This document shows, piece by piece, positions 1 through 10,200 of a DNA stretch of 64,000 nt (its first letter is position 1; each line of letters opens with the position of its first letter). Origin of the DNA: Rhodospirillales bacterium (GTDB taxonomy: Bacteria > Pseudomonadota > Alphaproteobacteria > Rhodospirillales > Casp-alpha2); NCBI GenBank assembly GCA_021775095.1, contig JAJFII010000104.1, forward strand, positions 114,874 to 178,873, given 5' to 3'. The position numbers and the translations under genes are program-made. The notes below the pieces were generated by a model. It was not told where the DNA came from. It made no database searches and saw only the letters and a list, made by a program, of their open reading frames with translations.

Positions 1-8
1 AATATAGG

Positions 9-257
9 ATGTCTATATCGGAAATGATTGTCGTATACATCATCGCTTGGTGGCTGGTGCTATTTATGGTTCTGCCGTTCGGGATCAGCCGCGTTGATCC
101 TGAGACCTTACTGCCGGGCCAGGACCCGGGATCGCCTGCCCGGGGACGGATGGTCTTAAAACTGTCCATAACCAGTGCCATCGCCCTGGTGTTGCTGGTG
201 GCTTATTATTTTATTGCAACATCCGGGCTCATTTCCTTTCGGGATATGGCGAAGTGA
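9..257 (+). CDS. DUF1467 family small membrane protein
   Basis: This 82-residue protein has two predicted membrane helices, roughly residues 5-25 and 50-72, with a short Pro/Gly-rich loop between them. That layout and the conserved loop (FGISRVDPE, then a GxPxSPxR-like stretch) fit the DUF1467 family, which is widespread in alphaproteobacteria and usually sits just upstream of proS. No biochemical function is known for it. The ATG follows a short TAGG. The stop overlaps the next gene's GTG start (GTGA), so the two are probably translationally coupled. In this genome the gene is separated from proS by about 3.7 kb of other genes. Confidence 0.8.
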   Translation: MSISEMIVVYIIAWWLVLFMVLPFGISRVDPETLLPGQDPGSPARGRMVLKLSITSAIALVLLVAYYFIATSGLISFRDMAK

Positions 258-808
258 GCAGTTATTGTGACAGCGCCCCGGGGCAGGCCTTTCATGGGCC
301 TTACCATGATACGGAATATGGATTCCCAACGAACGATGAAACGGTTTTGTTCGAACGGTTGGCCATGGAAATTATGCAGGCGGGGTTGTCATGGATTCTG
401 ATCTTGAAAAAACGCCAGGGCTTAAACGCCGCGTTCGCAGGGTTTGATGTGGACCGGGTGGCGGCCTTCGATGCACGGGACGTGGACCGGTTACTTGGTG
501 ACGAAAAGATCATACGCAACCGCCTGAAGATAGCCGCAGTTATTGAGAATGCCAACCGCATTCAGGCAATGCGGGATGATCATGGCGGATTTGCCTGCTG
601 GCTCGCCCGCATGCACCCCTTGTCAAAGGTGGAATGGGTCAAATTATTCAAAAAAACCTTCAAATTTACCGGCGGTGAAATAACCGGTGAATTTCTGATG
701 AGCATCGGTTACCTGCCGGGCGCCCATGATCAACAGTGTGCTATTGGCAGAAAATTAGTCGCCTTGTCTCCTCCCTGGGTCGACCCGGGTCCGGAATTTT
801 ATAGCTGA
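254..808 (+). CDS. tag: DNA-3-methyladenine glycosylase I
   Basis: This is a base-excision repair enzyme that removes 3-methyladenine from alkylated DNA. At 184 residues it has the normal Tag length. The family signature YHDTEYG is at residues 17-23 and QAGLSW at 42-47. The four zinc ligands of the E. coli enzyme are matched by C5, H18, H158 and C162, and the active-site glutamate by E39. The start is a GTG overlapping the stop of the upstream membrane-protein gene by 4 bases. No SOS or Ada-type operator was seen in front of it, so expression probably follows the upstream gene. Confidence 0.93.
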   Translation: MSSYCDSAPGQAFHGPYHDTEYGFPTNDETVLFERLAMEIMQAGLSWILILKKRQGLNAAFAGFDVDRVAAFDARDVDRLLGDEKIIRNRLKIAAVIENANRIQAMRDDHGGFACWLARMHPLSKVEWVKLFKKTFKFTGGEITGEFLMSIGYLPGAHDQQCAIGRKLVALSPPWVDPGPEFYS

Positions 809-858
809 GTTTACCGACAGTATGAGCTGTAAAAACCCGGCATTGGAGTAATAGAAAA

Positions 859-1746
859 ATGACCCAAGACACAAAAGAAAACATTCGGATCCTCTATGCC
901 GAACCAAACCGTACTGTCAGAAAGGACGGCTGTTCTGCCCTGCGCCATTTGGGTTATCCGTCGATTGAAGAAACGGCCAATTACAAAGGGGTTGAAAAGG
1001 CCATATCCGAAAATAATATTGATCTTTTGATTTGTGATGCCAATTTGGGCGGTCAGGATATCGGCAAACTGATACACAAAATTCGCCATCAGGAATTTGG
1101 CAGAAATCCATTTTTTGCAGCGATCCTGATAACCGAAAACCTGGCCGCCGATTCCATAAAAAAAATGATCGATTGTGGCGTCGATGATGTTCTGGCGAAA
1201 CCGTTGGCACCGGGCTTTCTTGCGGATCGAATTGATGCATTGACGTGGCGACGCAAGGGGTTCGTTGTGACCAGTGATTATATTGGACCCGACCGCCGAA
1301 GCACTGTGCGTCCAGATCGTCAAAAGGTGCCGGTGATTACCGTGCCCAATGCCCTTCAATACCTTGCCGAAGGACATACGGACCTGGAACAATTTCAAAG
1401 GATGATCGATACCTGTGCCCAGGAAGTGAAGATCCAGAAGATGGCCCGCCAAGCCCATCAAATTGACTACCTAGCAAAACTTATATTGTCTATCTTTTCC
1501 AACGAGGAAACAAAAAATGATGATACCGTCCCGCTTTTAGGGAGGTTGAGTTTTTTTACGAAAGATCTGGCAGCAAGGGTTATGGCGATGGAGATGCAGC
1601 AGATCGGTGAATTATGTGGGGCCCTGAACAATGTCATTACTTCGATCCTAAAGGACGTGAACCACCCGGAGACAAAGGATCTTCAGGTAATGGCGCAGTT
1701 GGCTAGTGACATTGATCGGGCCGCCAAACATTCGGAACGAAAATAA
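859..1746 (+). CDS. Orphan response-regulator receiver protein with helical C-terminal region
   Basis: A CheY-like receiver domain covers about residues 8-130 of 295. The phospho-acceptor is D60 (LLICDANLGG), the switch Thr T92 and the conserved Lys K114 (AKPL). Only one acidic residue (E15) stands where most receivers have an acidic pair. A YIGPDRR motif follows at 141-147, then a helical tail of about 150 residues without a recognisable DNA-binding or GGDEF domain. The output is therefore more likely protein-protein than transcriptional. No histidine kinase gene is nearby. A shorter relative with the same GPDRR motif lies at 39411-39902. The start ATG follows GGAGTAATAG. Confidence 0.8.
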   Translation: MTQDTKENIRILYAEPNRTVRKDGCSALRHLGYPSIEETANYKGVEKAISENNIDLLICDANLGGQDIGKLIHKIRHQEFGRNPFFAAILITENLAADSIKKMIDCGVDDVLAKPLAPGFLADRIDALTWRRKGFVVTSDYIGPDRRSTVRPDRQKVPVITVPNALQYLAEGHTDLEQFQRMIDTCAQEVKIQKMARQAHQIDYLAKLILSIFSNEETKNDDTVPLLGRLSFFTKDLAARVMAMEMQQIGELCGALNNVITSILKDVNHPETKDLQVMAQLASDIDRAAKHSERK

Positions 1747-2037
1747 ATGGATGCAGCAAGTGCCATAAATTCTTATGCGCAAGCGGAACAAAAAACCGAA
1801 TAAAAGGATATTCTTTGTCGAAAGATCAAGGAGTTAACTGTTCTTTAAAATCCTGTAGTCATGCTGTGACACAATCGTCATTCCCACAGAAGTGGATCAA
1901 GAAAATGAAGAACTTCCTTTATGTAACCTGCCTTTGTACCCTTCCGGTATTGCTTGCCATCCAGCCCTATCGATTGTTTTACTGATTGCCGAGACCAATT
2001 TTCGGCAACCTGAACCCGCTGAAGGAAGGGCTTAAAA
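1747..2037. other. Intergenic region before tmpA with a hairpin
   Basis: There is no convincing gene in these 291 bases. An inverted repeat TTGCCGA/TCGGCAA (1986-1992 with 2002-2008, 9-base loop) can form a hairpin about 30 bases before the tmpA start. It lacks a T-tract, so it is not a clear terminator. A 26-codon ATG frame at 1905 has no good ribosome binding site and is not called. Confidence 0.4.
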
Positions 2038-3195
2038 TTGCTTTTGCAGTCCGCGACTCTTTTCGCCGATAACAAAGCGGTTAAGCTCGTCTGGCAGGAT
2101 GGGTTTAGTGCGCGGTTCCATGCCCTGTGGCTGCGCGACAACGCGCTCGATAACGACACACGAAATCCGACCAATGGTCAGCGTCTCCTGTCCGTTCTCG
2201 ACATCCCCAAAGAAACCGGGTTCAAGAACGTCTCAATATCAGAGACGAATGACCTGTGTATGACCCTGGTGCCGGGGAACAAATCTATTAAATACTCTTC
2301 GTCCTGGTTACGGGATCACGTTTATGACAATAACAGAACAGCTGCAAGCGGTTGGTTAGGCCCTAATACCACAACCTGGGCGGCGGACTTGCAGGGGCAG
2401 GTTGCGACCGCTCAGTGGCATGATTTGCTAAATTCCCGATCAGAACTGGGACGCTGGCTCAATGCCGTCAGAACCTTTGGCATTGCGGTGCTCGAAGGTG
2501 TGCCGACAGAACCCGGCGCGGTTTGTGAAGTTGTCCGCACTTTCGGTTATGTCCGCGAAACCAATTATGGCCGTTGCTTCGATGTCCGCTCGGAGGTCAA
2601 TCCGGAAAATCTCGCCTATACCAATTTAGGTTTGCAAGCCCATACGGATAACCCCTATCGCGATCCACAACCGACGTTGCAGTTGTTGACGTGCCTGGAA
2701 AATTCCGTGGCCGGTGGCGAATCCCTTGTTGTAGACGGGTTTCGGATTGCCCAGCTGCTGCACGCCGAAGATCCACAGGGATTCACGCTGCTCACGAGTT
2801 ATTGCGCTGATTTTGAGTTCTCCGGGTCCGCTGGTGTCACCTTGAAAACCCGTCAACCGATGATCGATTTGGCCGTCGACGGTCAGTTACGGGCAGTTCG
2901 TTTCAACAATCGCTCGACCGCAGCGTTTACCCAGATCCCCTTTGCCGTCATGGATGACTATTATAGCGCCTATCGCCGGTTTGCCGGACTGGTCGAAGAT
3001 CGGCAGCACCAAGTCAGTTTTAAGCTGTCTCCGGGGCAACTTTTTATTGTCGACAATACCCGTATCCTCCATGCCCGAAAGGCTTTTTCCGGTTCGGGAC
3101 GGCGCTGGTTGCAGGGGTGTTATGCGGATAAAGATGGCCTGCTTTCAACTCTGCGCGTGATCGAACAGGATGCCTGCAATGGCGCGGCCAGATAA
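2038..3195 (+). CDS. tmpA: Fe(II)/2-oxoglutarate oxygenase, likely 2-trimethylaminoethylphosphonate hydroxylase (TmpA)
   Basis: This 385-residue protein belongs to the gamma-butyrobetaine-hydroxylase branch of the TauD superfamily: an N-terminal DUF971-like domain (about 10-110) followed by the double-stranded beta-helix oxygenase domain. The iron triad is H202, D204 and H345, and R356/R357 are candidate 2-oxoglutarate ligands. The N-terminal WLRDN motif is present but the zinc-binding cysteines of true butyrobetaine hydroxylases are missing. A PhnZ/TmpB-type gene overlaps its 3' end. In the characterised pathway TmpA hydroxylates the phosphonate and TmpB cleaves the C-P bond to glycine betaine and phosphate. 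The assignment rests on this pairing. A butyrobetaine or other trimethylamine substrate is the alternative. The TTG start is chosen because AAGGAAGGG lies 8 bases upstream. Confidence 0.72.
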   Translation: MLLQSATLFADNKAVKLVWQDGFSARFHALWLRDNALDNDTRNPTNGQRLLSVLDIPKETGFKNVSISETNDLCMTLVPGNKSIKYSSSWLRDHVYDNNRTAASGWLGPNTTTWAADLQGQVATAQWHDLLNSRSELGRWLNAVRTFGIAVLEGVPTEPGAVCEVVRTFGYVRETNYGRCFDVRSEVNPENLAYTNLGLQAHTDNPYRDPQPTLQLLTCLENSVAGGESLVVDGFRIAQLLHAEDPQGFTLLTSYCADFEFSGSAGVTLKTRQPMIDLAVDGQLRAVRFNNRSTAAFTQIPFAVMDDYYSAYRRFAGLVEDRQHQVSFKLSPGQLFIVDNTRILHARKAFSGSGRRWLQGCYADKDGLLSTLRVIEQDACNGAAR

Positions 3196-3742
3196 AACTT
3201 CCATAATTAATCTCCTGACCGATATATTTGCCCGCCGGGGTGGCGACACGTATTTGGGCGAACAGGTAACCATGGCTGAACACATGCTGCAGGCGGCTTG
3301 GTTGGCCGAGGAGGCCGGGGCCAGTGAAGAACTCATAGCGGCGGCGTTACTCCACGATGTCGGGCATTTCACGGGTGTGTTTGGTGCTTACTCGCCTGCC
3401 GATACCAAGGACAGGAGCCACGATCAATCCGGGGCGCAGTTTCTTAGTCCCCATTTCCCGCCGCTGATATCGGAATGTGTGCGCCTTCATGTTGCGGCAA
3501 AACGCTATTTATGCGCGATGGAAGCCGGTTATTATGGACAGCTCTCCGAGGCTTCCGTGCATACCTTAAGCCTGCAGGGTGGCCCCATGGCCATCACGGA
3601 AGTCAACGATTTTGAAACCCATCGCTTTCACCAGGCGGCCATCCGTGTCCGAAAGTGGGACGATCAGGGCAAGATCGCGGGCAAAAAAACAAAAAAATTC
3701 GAAGACTATTTGCCGTTGCTGCAGGGGATGGTTTACAGCTGA
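3170..3742 (+). CDS. tmpB: HD-domain mixed-valent diiron oxygenase, PhnZ/TmpB type
   Basis: This 190-residue HD-fold oxygenase is predicted to oxidise and cleave a 1-hydroxyphosphonate to a carboxylate plus phosphate; the partner gene suggests glycine betaine as product. All residues needed in PhnZ can be placed: the Y28-x-x-E31 substrate lid, iron ligands H38, H62, D63, H84, H107 and D164, and phosphonate-binding K111 (HVAAKRYL). The QGGPM segment at 136-140 is also shared with PhnZ. This separates it from ordinary HD phosphohydrolases. The ATG at 3170 overlaps tmpA by 26 bases; a second ATG at 3179 is possible. No phosphonate transporter or regulator gene is adjacent. Confidence 0.8.
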   Translation: MPAMARPDKTSIINLLTDIFARRGGDTYLGEQVTMAEHMLQAAWLAEEAGASEELIAAALLHDVGHFTGVFGAYSPADTKDRSHDQSGAQFLSPHFPPLISECVRLHVAAKRYLCAMEAGYYGQLSEASVHTLSLQGGPMAITEVNDFETHRFHQAAIRVRKWDDQGKIAGKKTKKFEDYLPLLQGMVYS

Positions 3743-3853
3743 GCGGCTTGGTCCATAAATATGTATCCGGTTGCAAGCAGATGGCGCGCGGAACGGGAAC
3801 CAGAATTTCCGCACAGCAGGGCCCGTGTCGCGTGACATTGGGGTGGGTTTTCC

Positions 3854-3888
3854 ATAAGTTCCCCCTCTAATATAAGTTCCCCTCTAAT
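3854..3888. repeat. Tandem 17-18-bp direct repeat upstream of proS
   Basis: ATAAGTTCCCCCTCTAAT (3854-3871) is followed at once by ATAAGTTCCCCTCTAAT (3872-3888), two copies differing by one C. They lie about 40 bases before the proS start. A role in the proS promoter or simple slippage are both possible. Confidence 0.7.
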
Positions 3889-3926
3889 TCAACGGTCCCG
3901 TGATTTTCTCATTAACAAGGTTTGCT

Positions 3927-5240
3927 ATGCGCTTATCCCAATATTTTTTGCCAACACTGAAAGATACTCCCGCTGAAGCCCAAATCGCTTCCCACCGCTT
4001 GATGCTGCGCGCCGGAATGGTTCGTCAGTCTAGTGCCGGAATTTATTCTTGGTTGCCCCTGGGATTGCGGGTCCTGAAGAAAATCGAAATGGTTGTTCGC
4101 GAGGAACAAAATGCGATCGGATGCCATGAAGTTCTAATGCCGACAATTCAACCGGCTGATCTGTGGCGTAAAAGTGGACGCTATGACGATTACGGACCGG
4201 AAATGCTGCGGTTCGTCGACCGGCACGAGCGAGACATGCTTTATGGTCCGACCAATGAAGAGCAAATTACAGAGATTTTTGCCGAAGCTGTCCGCAGCTA
4301 CCGAGAATTGCCGCAAATGCTCTATCATATTCAATGGAAGTTTCGCGACGAAGTGCGACCGCGCTTTGGCGTTATGCGGGGCCGCGAGTTTCTAATGAAG
4401 GATGCCTATTCCTTTGATTTGGATGGGGCGGGGGCCCGACGGTCTTACAATAAAATGTTTGTCTCCTATCTCAAGACCTATGAGCGCCTCGGATTGAAAG
4501 CAATACCCATGGCGGCGGATACCGGTCCCATTGGCGGTGATATGAGCCATGAGTTTTTAATCCTGGCGGATACCGGTGAAAGTGAAATTGCCTGTCATCG
4601 GGATTTCCTGGAGATGAGCCTGATCAACCAAAGTATTGATTTCGACGGCGACCTGCAGCCCATTGTCGACCGGTTTACCGGCAAATATGCCGCCACCGAT
4701 GAAATGCGAAATCTGGAAACAGAAAAGGCCCTGGGTGAAGACCTTGTGACGGCTCGCGGTATTGAGGTCGGCCATATCTTTAATTTTGGAACCAAATACT
4801 CCAAACCCATGGGCGCATCGGTGGCCGGACCTGATGGTCAGGATGTGGCAGTCGAAATGGGATCCTATGGGATCGGCGTGTCGCGGCTGGTAGGTGCCAT
4901 TATTGAGGCGTCGCACGACGAAAATGGTGTCATATGGCCGGATTCCGTAGCGCCCTTCCAGGCCGGTATTATCAATTTAAAATCCGGCGATGGGGATTGT
5001 GACAACGTCTGTGAGGACATCTACCGTAAAATGCGCAACTTGGGAGTGGAAGTTCTTTATGATGACCGTGATGCCCGGGCCGGGGCGAAATTTGCCGACG
5101 CCGATTTGATCGGTTTGCCGTGGCAGATCATTGTCGGACCGCGGGGCGTCAAAAACGGTGTGGTCGAACTCAAAAACAGAAAGTCCGGTGACCGTGACGA
5201 ACTAAGTCTGGAAGCGGCTTTCTCGAAAATCTCAGGATAG
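3927..5240 (+). CDS. proS: Prolyl-tRNA synthetase, short alphaproteobacterial form
   Basis: This is a class II aminoacyl-tRNA synthetase that charges tRNA-Pro. At 437 residues it is the short form: the aminoacylation core ([17 protein letters not shown] near the N-terminus, TNEE and [10 protein letters not shown] in motif 2, [13 protein letters not shown] in motif 3) is followed by the anticodon-binding domain, and the large editing insertion of E. coli ProRS is absent. The ATG at 3927 (MRLSQYF) is preferred over an in-frame GTG at 3900 because AAGG precedes it and family members begin there. The stop is 11 bases before lolC, so proS-lolC-lolD looks like one transcript. Confidence 0.96.
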   Translation: MRLSQYFLPTLKDTPAEAQIASHRLMLRAGMVRQSSAGIYSWLPLGLRVLKKIEMVVREEQNAIGCHEVLMPTIQPADLWRKSGRYDDYGPEMLRFVDRHERDMLYGPTNEEQITEIFAEAVRSYRELPQMLYHIQWKFRDEVRPRFGVMRGREFLMKDAYSFDLDGAGARRSYNKMFVSYLKTYERLGLKAIPMAADTGPIGGDMSHEFLILADTGESEIACHRDFLEMSLINQSIDFDGDLQPIVDRFTGKYAATDEMRNLETEKALGEDLVTARGIEVGHIFNFGTKYSKPMGASVAGPDGQDVAVEMGSYGIGVSRLVGAIIEASHDENGVIWPDSVAPFQAGIINLKSGDGDCDNVCEDIYRKMRNLGVEVLYDDRDARAGAKFADADLIGLPWQIIVGPRGVKNGVVELKNRKSGDRDELSLEAAFSKISG

Positions 5241-5251
5241 GAAAACGCGTT

Positions 5252-6496
5252 TTGTTCAGTGGATTTGAGTGGATGATGGCGTTCCGCTACCTGCGGGCGC
5301 GCCGACAGGAAGGGTTCATTTCTGTCATTACCTGGTTTTCCCTATTGGGAATTTGCCTGGGTGTGGCAACGTTGATTATTGTCATGTCGGTGATGAATGG
5401 TTTTCGTGAGGAATTGCTTAATCGTATCCTTGGTTTGAACGGTCACATGAGCGTTTACACGTCGGATGGCATCATGCGGGATTTTGACGATTTGGGGGAC
5501 CGTGTCGCTGCGATCAACGGCGTTGTCTCCGTCACCCCGATGATCGAGGGTCAGGTGATGGCGACGGCCCGCGGCGTCGCTCAGGGGGCCGTCGTTCGTG
5601 CCTTGCGTAAGTCTGATCTGCAGAAACGGAATATTCTGGCGGACAACCTCGCCAGTGGGTCGCTTGACGCCTATGGGCAGGGTAACGGCCTGGTTATTGG
5701 TAATCGACTGGCCCAAAAAATGGGCGTACAGGTGGGTGATAAAATTACACTCATATCGCCAAAAGGTATGGTTACTGCGTTTGGCACTGTCCCCCGCATG
5801 AAAGCTTTCGAAGTTGCCGCGACCTTTGAAATTGGCATGTTTGAATATGATTCCAGTTTCATATTTATGCCGCTTGAGCTGGCCCAGGGGTATTTCAAGC
5901 TGGCCGATGCGGTTACCAATCTGGAGGTGTTTATCCAAAACCCGCAAGCCGCACCTGAAATGGCCACCAATGTCATGCTCGAACTGGGTAAGGGCATTCG
6001 TGTCCACGATTGGCAGCGGGCCAATGCCAGTTTTTTTAACGCCATACAGGTGGAACGTAACGTCATGTTCCTGATATTGACGCTGATTATTCTGGTCGCC
6101 GCATTTAACATCATATCGTCGATGATTATGCTGGTTAAGGACAAGGGACGCGACATCGCAATTCTTCGGACCATGGGGGCGACGCGCGGTACCATCATGC
6201 GCATCTTTTTTATTGCTGGCGCCAGTATTGGGGTGATCGGAACCCTTGCCGGATTTGCCCTCGGCCTGTCCTTTGCCAACAATATTGAAGCCATTCGGCA
6301 ATGGATCCAATCGCTCAGCGGTAGTGAGCTATTTGCCGCAGAAATCTACTTCCTCTCACAATTGCCGGCGATCGTCGATACCCAAGAAGTCATTGCCGTG
6401 GTTTGTATGGGGTTTGGGCTGTCGATTATTGCCACTCTTTATCCGGCCTGGCGCGCCGCCCGCTTAGACCCGGCGGAGGCCCTGCGTTATGAATGA
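5252..6496 (+). CDS. lolC: Lipoprotein-releasing ABC transporter permease (LolC/LolE family)
   Basis: This inner-membrane permease extracts lipoproteins for transfer to LolA. In 414 residues it shows the typical FtsX-like layout: an N-terminal helix at about 20-45 ([20 protein letters not shown]), a large periplasmic domain, then three C-terminal helices (about 270-295, 318-342, 375-400) and the [11 protein letters not shown] ending. Only one LolC/E permease is present beside lolD, so it probably forms a homodimer, as in other alphaproteobacteria. A second copy elsewhere cannot be excluded. The start is a TTG with GATAGGAAA upstream. It overlaps lolD by 8 bases. Confidence 0.92.
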   Translation: MFSGFEWMMAFRYLRARRQEGFISVITWFSLLGICLGVATLIIVMSVMNGFREELLNRILGLNGHMSVYTSDGIMRDFDDLGDRVAAINGVVSVTPMIEGQVMATARGVAQGAVVRALRKSDLQKRNILADNLASGSLDAYGQGNGLVIGNRLAQKMGVQVGDKITLISPKGMVTAFGTVPRMKAFEVAATFEIGMFEYDSSFIFMPLELAQGYFKLADAVTNLEVFIQNPQAAPEMATNVMLELGKGIRVHDWQRANASFFNAIQVERNVMFLILTLIILVAAFNIISSMIMLVKDKGRDIAILRTMGATRGTIMRIFFIAGASIGVIGTLAGFALGLSFANNIEAIRQWIQSLSGSELFAAEIYFLSQLPAIVDTQEVIAVVCMGFGLSIIATLYPAWRAARLDPAEALRYE

Positions 6497-7202
6497 ACCT
6501 CATGTGATGATGCCTTCCCAGGACGACATACCGGTATTGGTTCTGCAAGGTATTGTTCGAACTTTCCACCAGGGACGGGACGACCTGCGGGTGCTGTGCG
6601 GGGTCGATTTGGAAATTGCACCGGGAGAAGTGGTTGGTCTTGTTGGGCCATCGGGGGCCGGAAAATCGACCTTATTGCATATTGCCGGTTTGCTGGAAGC
6701 TGCGGATGCGGGCGAAACCTATGTCTGTGGTGAAGCCAGTTCCGGTATGAACGACAATCAACGCACGGCCATCAGACGTAATAGCCTGGGGTTTGTATAT
6801 CAGTACCATCATCTGTTGCCGGAATTTTCGGCCGTGGAGAATGTAATGATTCCGCAGATCATTTCAGGATATTCGCGGCAGGAAGCCCGGGCCCGCGCGC
6901 GGGAACTGTTAAAATGGATGGGGCTCGAACCCCGTGAGAAACATCGTCCTGCCCGTTTGTCAGGTGGCGAGCAGCAACGTGTTGCCATTGCCAGGGCGAT
7001 TGCCTCGGCACCAAAATTACTGATTGCCGACGAACCGACGGGAAATCTGGATCCCCATACGGCCGACGACGTATTTGATGTATTGCTTAAACTCGCTCGC
7101 GATTCGAACCTTTCAGCCCTGATTGCCACCCATAATACAGAATTGGCGGCAAAAATGGACCGGGTTGTCCGTATGCAGGATGGGATTCTCGTCCCCGCCT
7201 GA
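6489..7202 (+). CDS. lolD: Lipoprotein-releasing ABC transporter ATPase LolD
   Basis: This is the ATPase subunit driving lipoprotein release with the upstream permease. In 237 residues it carries Walker [10 protein letters not shown] (53-61), Q-loop [16 protein letters not shown], the ABC signature [14 protein letters not shown] (157-170), Walker B LLIADEP (177-183) and an H-loop ATHNTEL. The QxHxLLPEFxAxENV segment is typical of LolD. The ATG lies inside the end of the permease gene. About 100 bases separate it from dnaE. Confidence 0.95.
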   Translation: MNEPHVMMPSQDDIPVLVLQGIVRTFHQGRDDLRVLCGVDLEIAPGEVVGLVGPSGAGKSTLLHIAGLLEAADAGETYVCGEASSGMNDNQRTAIRRNSLGFVYQYHHLLPEFSAVENVMIPQIISGYSRQEARARARELLKWMGLEPREKHRPARLSGGEQQRVAIARAIASAPKLLIADEPTGNLDPHTADDVFDVLLKLARDSNLSALIATHNTELAAKMDRVVRMQDGILVPA

Positions 7203-7299
7203 CCCGTCACTACCAATTGTCGTTTTTTTGTGAATAATTTACCCATCAAATCGATGTCTCGATGACAAGAGCCGTTGACTGTGAAATTGTAGGATCATC

Positions 7300-10200
7300 A
7301 TGAGCGGTTCTAAATTTATCCATCTTCGCGTCCATTCGGCCTATTCCCTGTCGGAAGGCGCAATTCCCGTCAAAGCTCTGGTCGCCCTGTGTCGTGCGCA
7401 GGACATGCCGGCGGTTGCCGTAACCGATACCAATAATTTATTCGGCGCCTTGGAATTTTCCGGTGCTGCGGCGAAAGATGGGATTCAGCCAATCATTGGT
7501 ATTCAACTGGCCATTGAATATGAAACGGCAACGGAGGGTCCTGACCGGGATATGGTCGGCCGGGAAAAGCAATCACCGGCCGCGCCAATGGTCCTGCTGG
7601 CGCAATCCGATGCGGGCTACCGGAATATTCTTAAATTGCTGAGTTTTGCCTATTTGCAGGGTGAAGACGCCAACGATCCCCGCATACCGCTGGAAATTCT
7701 GCAAAATAATTCAACCGATATTATTGCTTTGACCGGCGGGCCGGCGGGCCCTTTGGGCAAGTTGATTCTTGATAGTCAGATTCCGGCAGCGGACGGTTTT
7801 TTAAAAACCCTGAAATCGATTTTTGCCAACCGCCTTTACATGGAAATCATGCGCCACGGCACGGAAGAAGAACACCAGACAGAAACCGCGTTTTTGAATA
7901 TGGCCTATAGCCATGAGGTCCCATTGGTGGCGACAAATGAAGCCTTTTATCCCGACCGGAATATGTACGAGGCGCACGATGCGTTAATTTGCATTGAAGA
8001 AAAGTCCTATGTCTCACAGGCAGTGCGCCGTCGCCTGACTCCTGAACACTATTTTAAATCGGCGGCTGAAATGAGCCGAATTTTCGAGGACCTGCCTGAA
8101 GCCATCGACAACACGGTGGTTATTGCAAAACGTTGTGCGTTTCTGGTCGAAACAATCGATCCGATCCTGCCGCCGTTTGATTGTGGCGACGGTTTGACGG
8201 AGGAAGATGCGCTCAGACGCCAATCCCTGGAAGGACTGAATGCGCGGCTTGATGTTCATGTGTATTCAGAAGGAATGAGTGATCCGGAAAAACAGACAGC
8301 GGCTAAACCCTACCTGGAACGGCTAAATTTTGAATTGGATGTCATTATCCAGATGGGATTCCCTGGGTATTTTCTGATCGTTGCCGATTTTATCGGGTGG
8401 TCGAAGGAGCAGGGAATTCCGGTGGGTCCGGGTCGCGGTTCGGGGGCCGGGTCGGTCGTCGCCTGGGCATTGTCGATTACCGATTTGGATCCGTTGCGTT
8501 GGGGGTTGTTGTTCGAGCGGTTTCTCAATCCGGAACGGGTCTCGATGCCAGATTTCGATATTGATTTTTGCCAGGACCGACGCGATGAAGTTATTCGGTA
8601 CGTGCAACAAAAATATGGCCGTGACCATGTGGCGCAGATTATCACCTTCGGCAAGTTGCAGGCACGTGCAGTGTTGCGTGACGTCGGTCGAGTTCTAGAA
8701 ATGCCCTACGGCCAGGTTGATAAGATTTGCAAACTGGTTCCAAATAATCCCGCCAATCCGATGACCCTTCCCGAAGCCATCGAAAGCGAACCGCAATTGC
8801 GGCAAATGATTGACGAGGATACCGACGTACGTCGATTGACCGATATGGGGAAAAAATTGGAGGGCTTATACCGCCACGCATCAACTCATGCGGCCGGTGT
8901 GGTTATCGGTGACCGGCCTCTTGAAGAGTTAATTCCGTTATATCGCGATCCGAGGTCGGAACTTCCGGTGACCGGTTTTAATATGAAATTTGTGGAATCG
9001 GCGGGGTTGGTGAAGTTTGACTTCCTGGGACTGAAAACCCTGACGGTGCTGACAACAGCCGAACGCCTGGTCCGGGCGAAAGGTGTCGAGATTGATCTTC
9101 TGACCATTCCCCTGGATGATAAAAAATCCTTCGAGATGATGGGGCGTGGCGAAACGACGGGCGTTTTCCAGCTGGAAAGCGCAGGCATGCGCGATGTCCT
9201 GAAATCCATGAAACCCGACAGTTTTGAAGATATTATTGCTGTTGTTGCCCTTTATCGGCCAGGGCCCATGGATAACATTCCCGCCTACATTCGGCGTAAA
9301 CATGGCGAAGAAGACCCGGATTATCTGCACCCAACTCTGGAAGGGATCCTGAAGGAAACCTATGGCATTATCATCTACCAGGAACAGGTCATGCAGATCG
9401 CCCAGGTGTTATCCGGTTATTCACTGGGGGCGGCCGACCTGTTGCGGCGCGCCATGGGTAAAAAAATTCAGGCCGAAATGGATCAGCAGAGGCAAATTTT
9501 TGTCGATGGCGCTGCGGAAAAGGGCGTCGATAAAAGACAGTCCAGCGACATTTTCGACCAGGTCAACAAGTTTGCTGGTTACGGATTTAACAAATCCCAT
9601 GCAGCGGCCTATGCCCTGGTTGCCTATCAAACGGCCTATCTGAAGGCCAATCATCCGGTTGAGTTCCTTGCCGCTTCGATGACGCTGGATATGGGAAATA
9701 CAGACAAGTTAAATATATTCAGACAGGAACTTGATCGCCTCGGCGTACCGTTGCTGACCCCTGATATCAATAAATCAGACGTGGTCTTTACTGTCGAGCG
9801 GCCGATTGATGGTCCGCCCGATGCTTTGGGCGCCATTCGCTATGCTTTAGCGGCTGTCAAAAATGTCGGTGAAGGGGCTATGCAAAGTCTGGTCGACGAA
9901 CGCGTGGAACAAGGCGAATACAAAAATGTCGACGACTTTGTCTCGCGACTGGACAGTCAACAGGTCAATAAACGGCAGATTGAAAACCTCGCCCGGGTCG
10001 GTGCCTTCGAATGTTTGATCCCAAACCGTCGCCAGGTTTTCCAATCTGTTGAATCAATGATGCGCCATGCCAATTTGGCACGGGCCGAGCGCAACAGTAA
10101 TCAGATCAGCCTGTTCGGCGGTGACTCCGATCCGGCACCGGGTATCGAACTCCCCGAGGTGGCCGAATGGGCACCGATGGACCGATTGAAGGAAGAGTTT

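Noticed and set aside
811..1461. Minus-strand frame (216 codons) antisense to the receiver protein
   Set aside because: The plus strand encodes a receiver domain with the expected key residues; the reverse frame has no recognisable domain.
1905..1985. 26-codon hydrophobic peptide frame upstream of tmpA
   Set aside because: No good ribosome binding site and no conservation evidence; short hydrophobic frames are common by chance.
5342..6310. Long minus-strand open frame (322 codons) antisense to lolC
   Set aside because: Its composition is rich in His, Asn and Gly with no domain; the plus-strand frame is a clear LolC/E permease.
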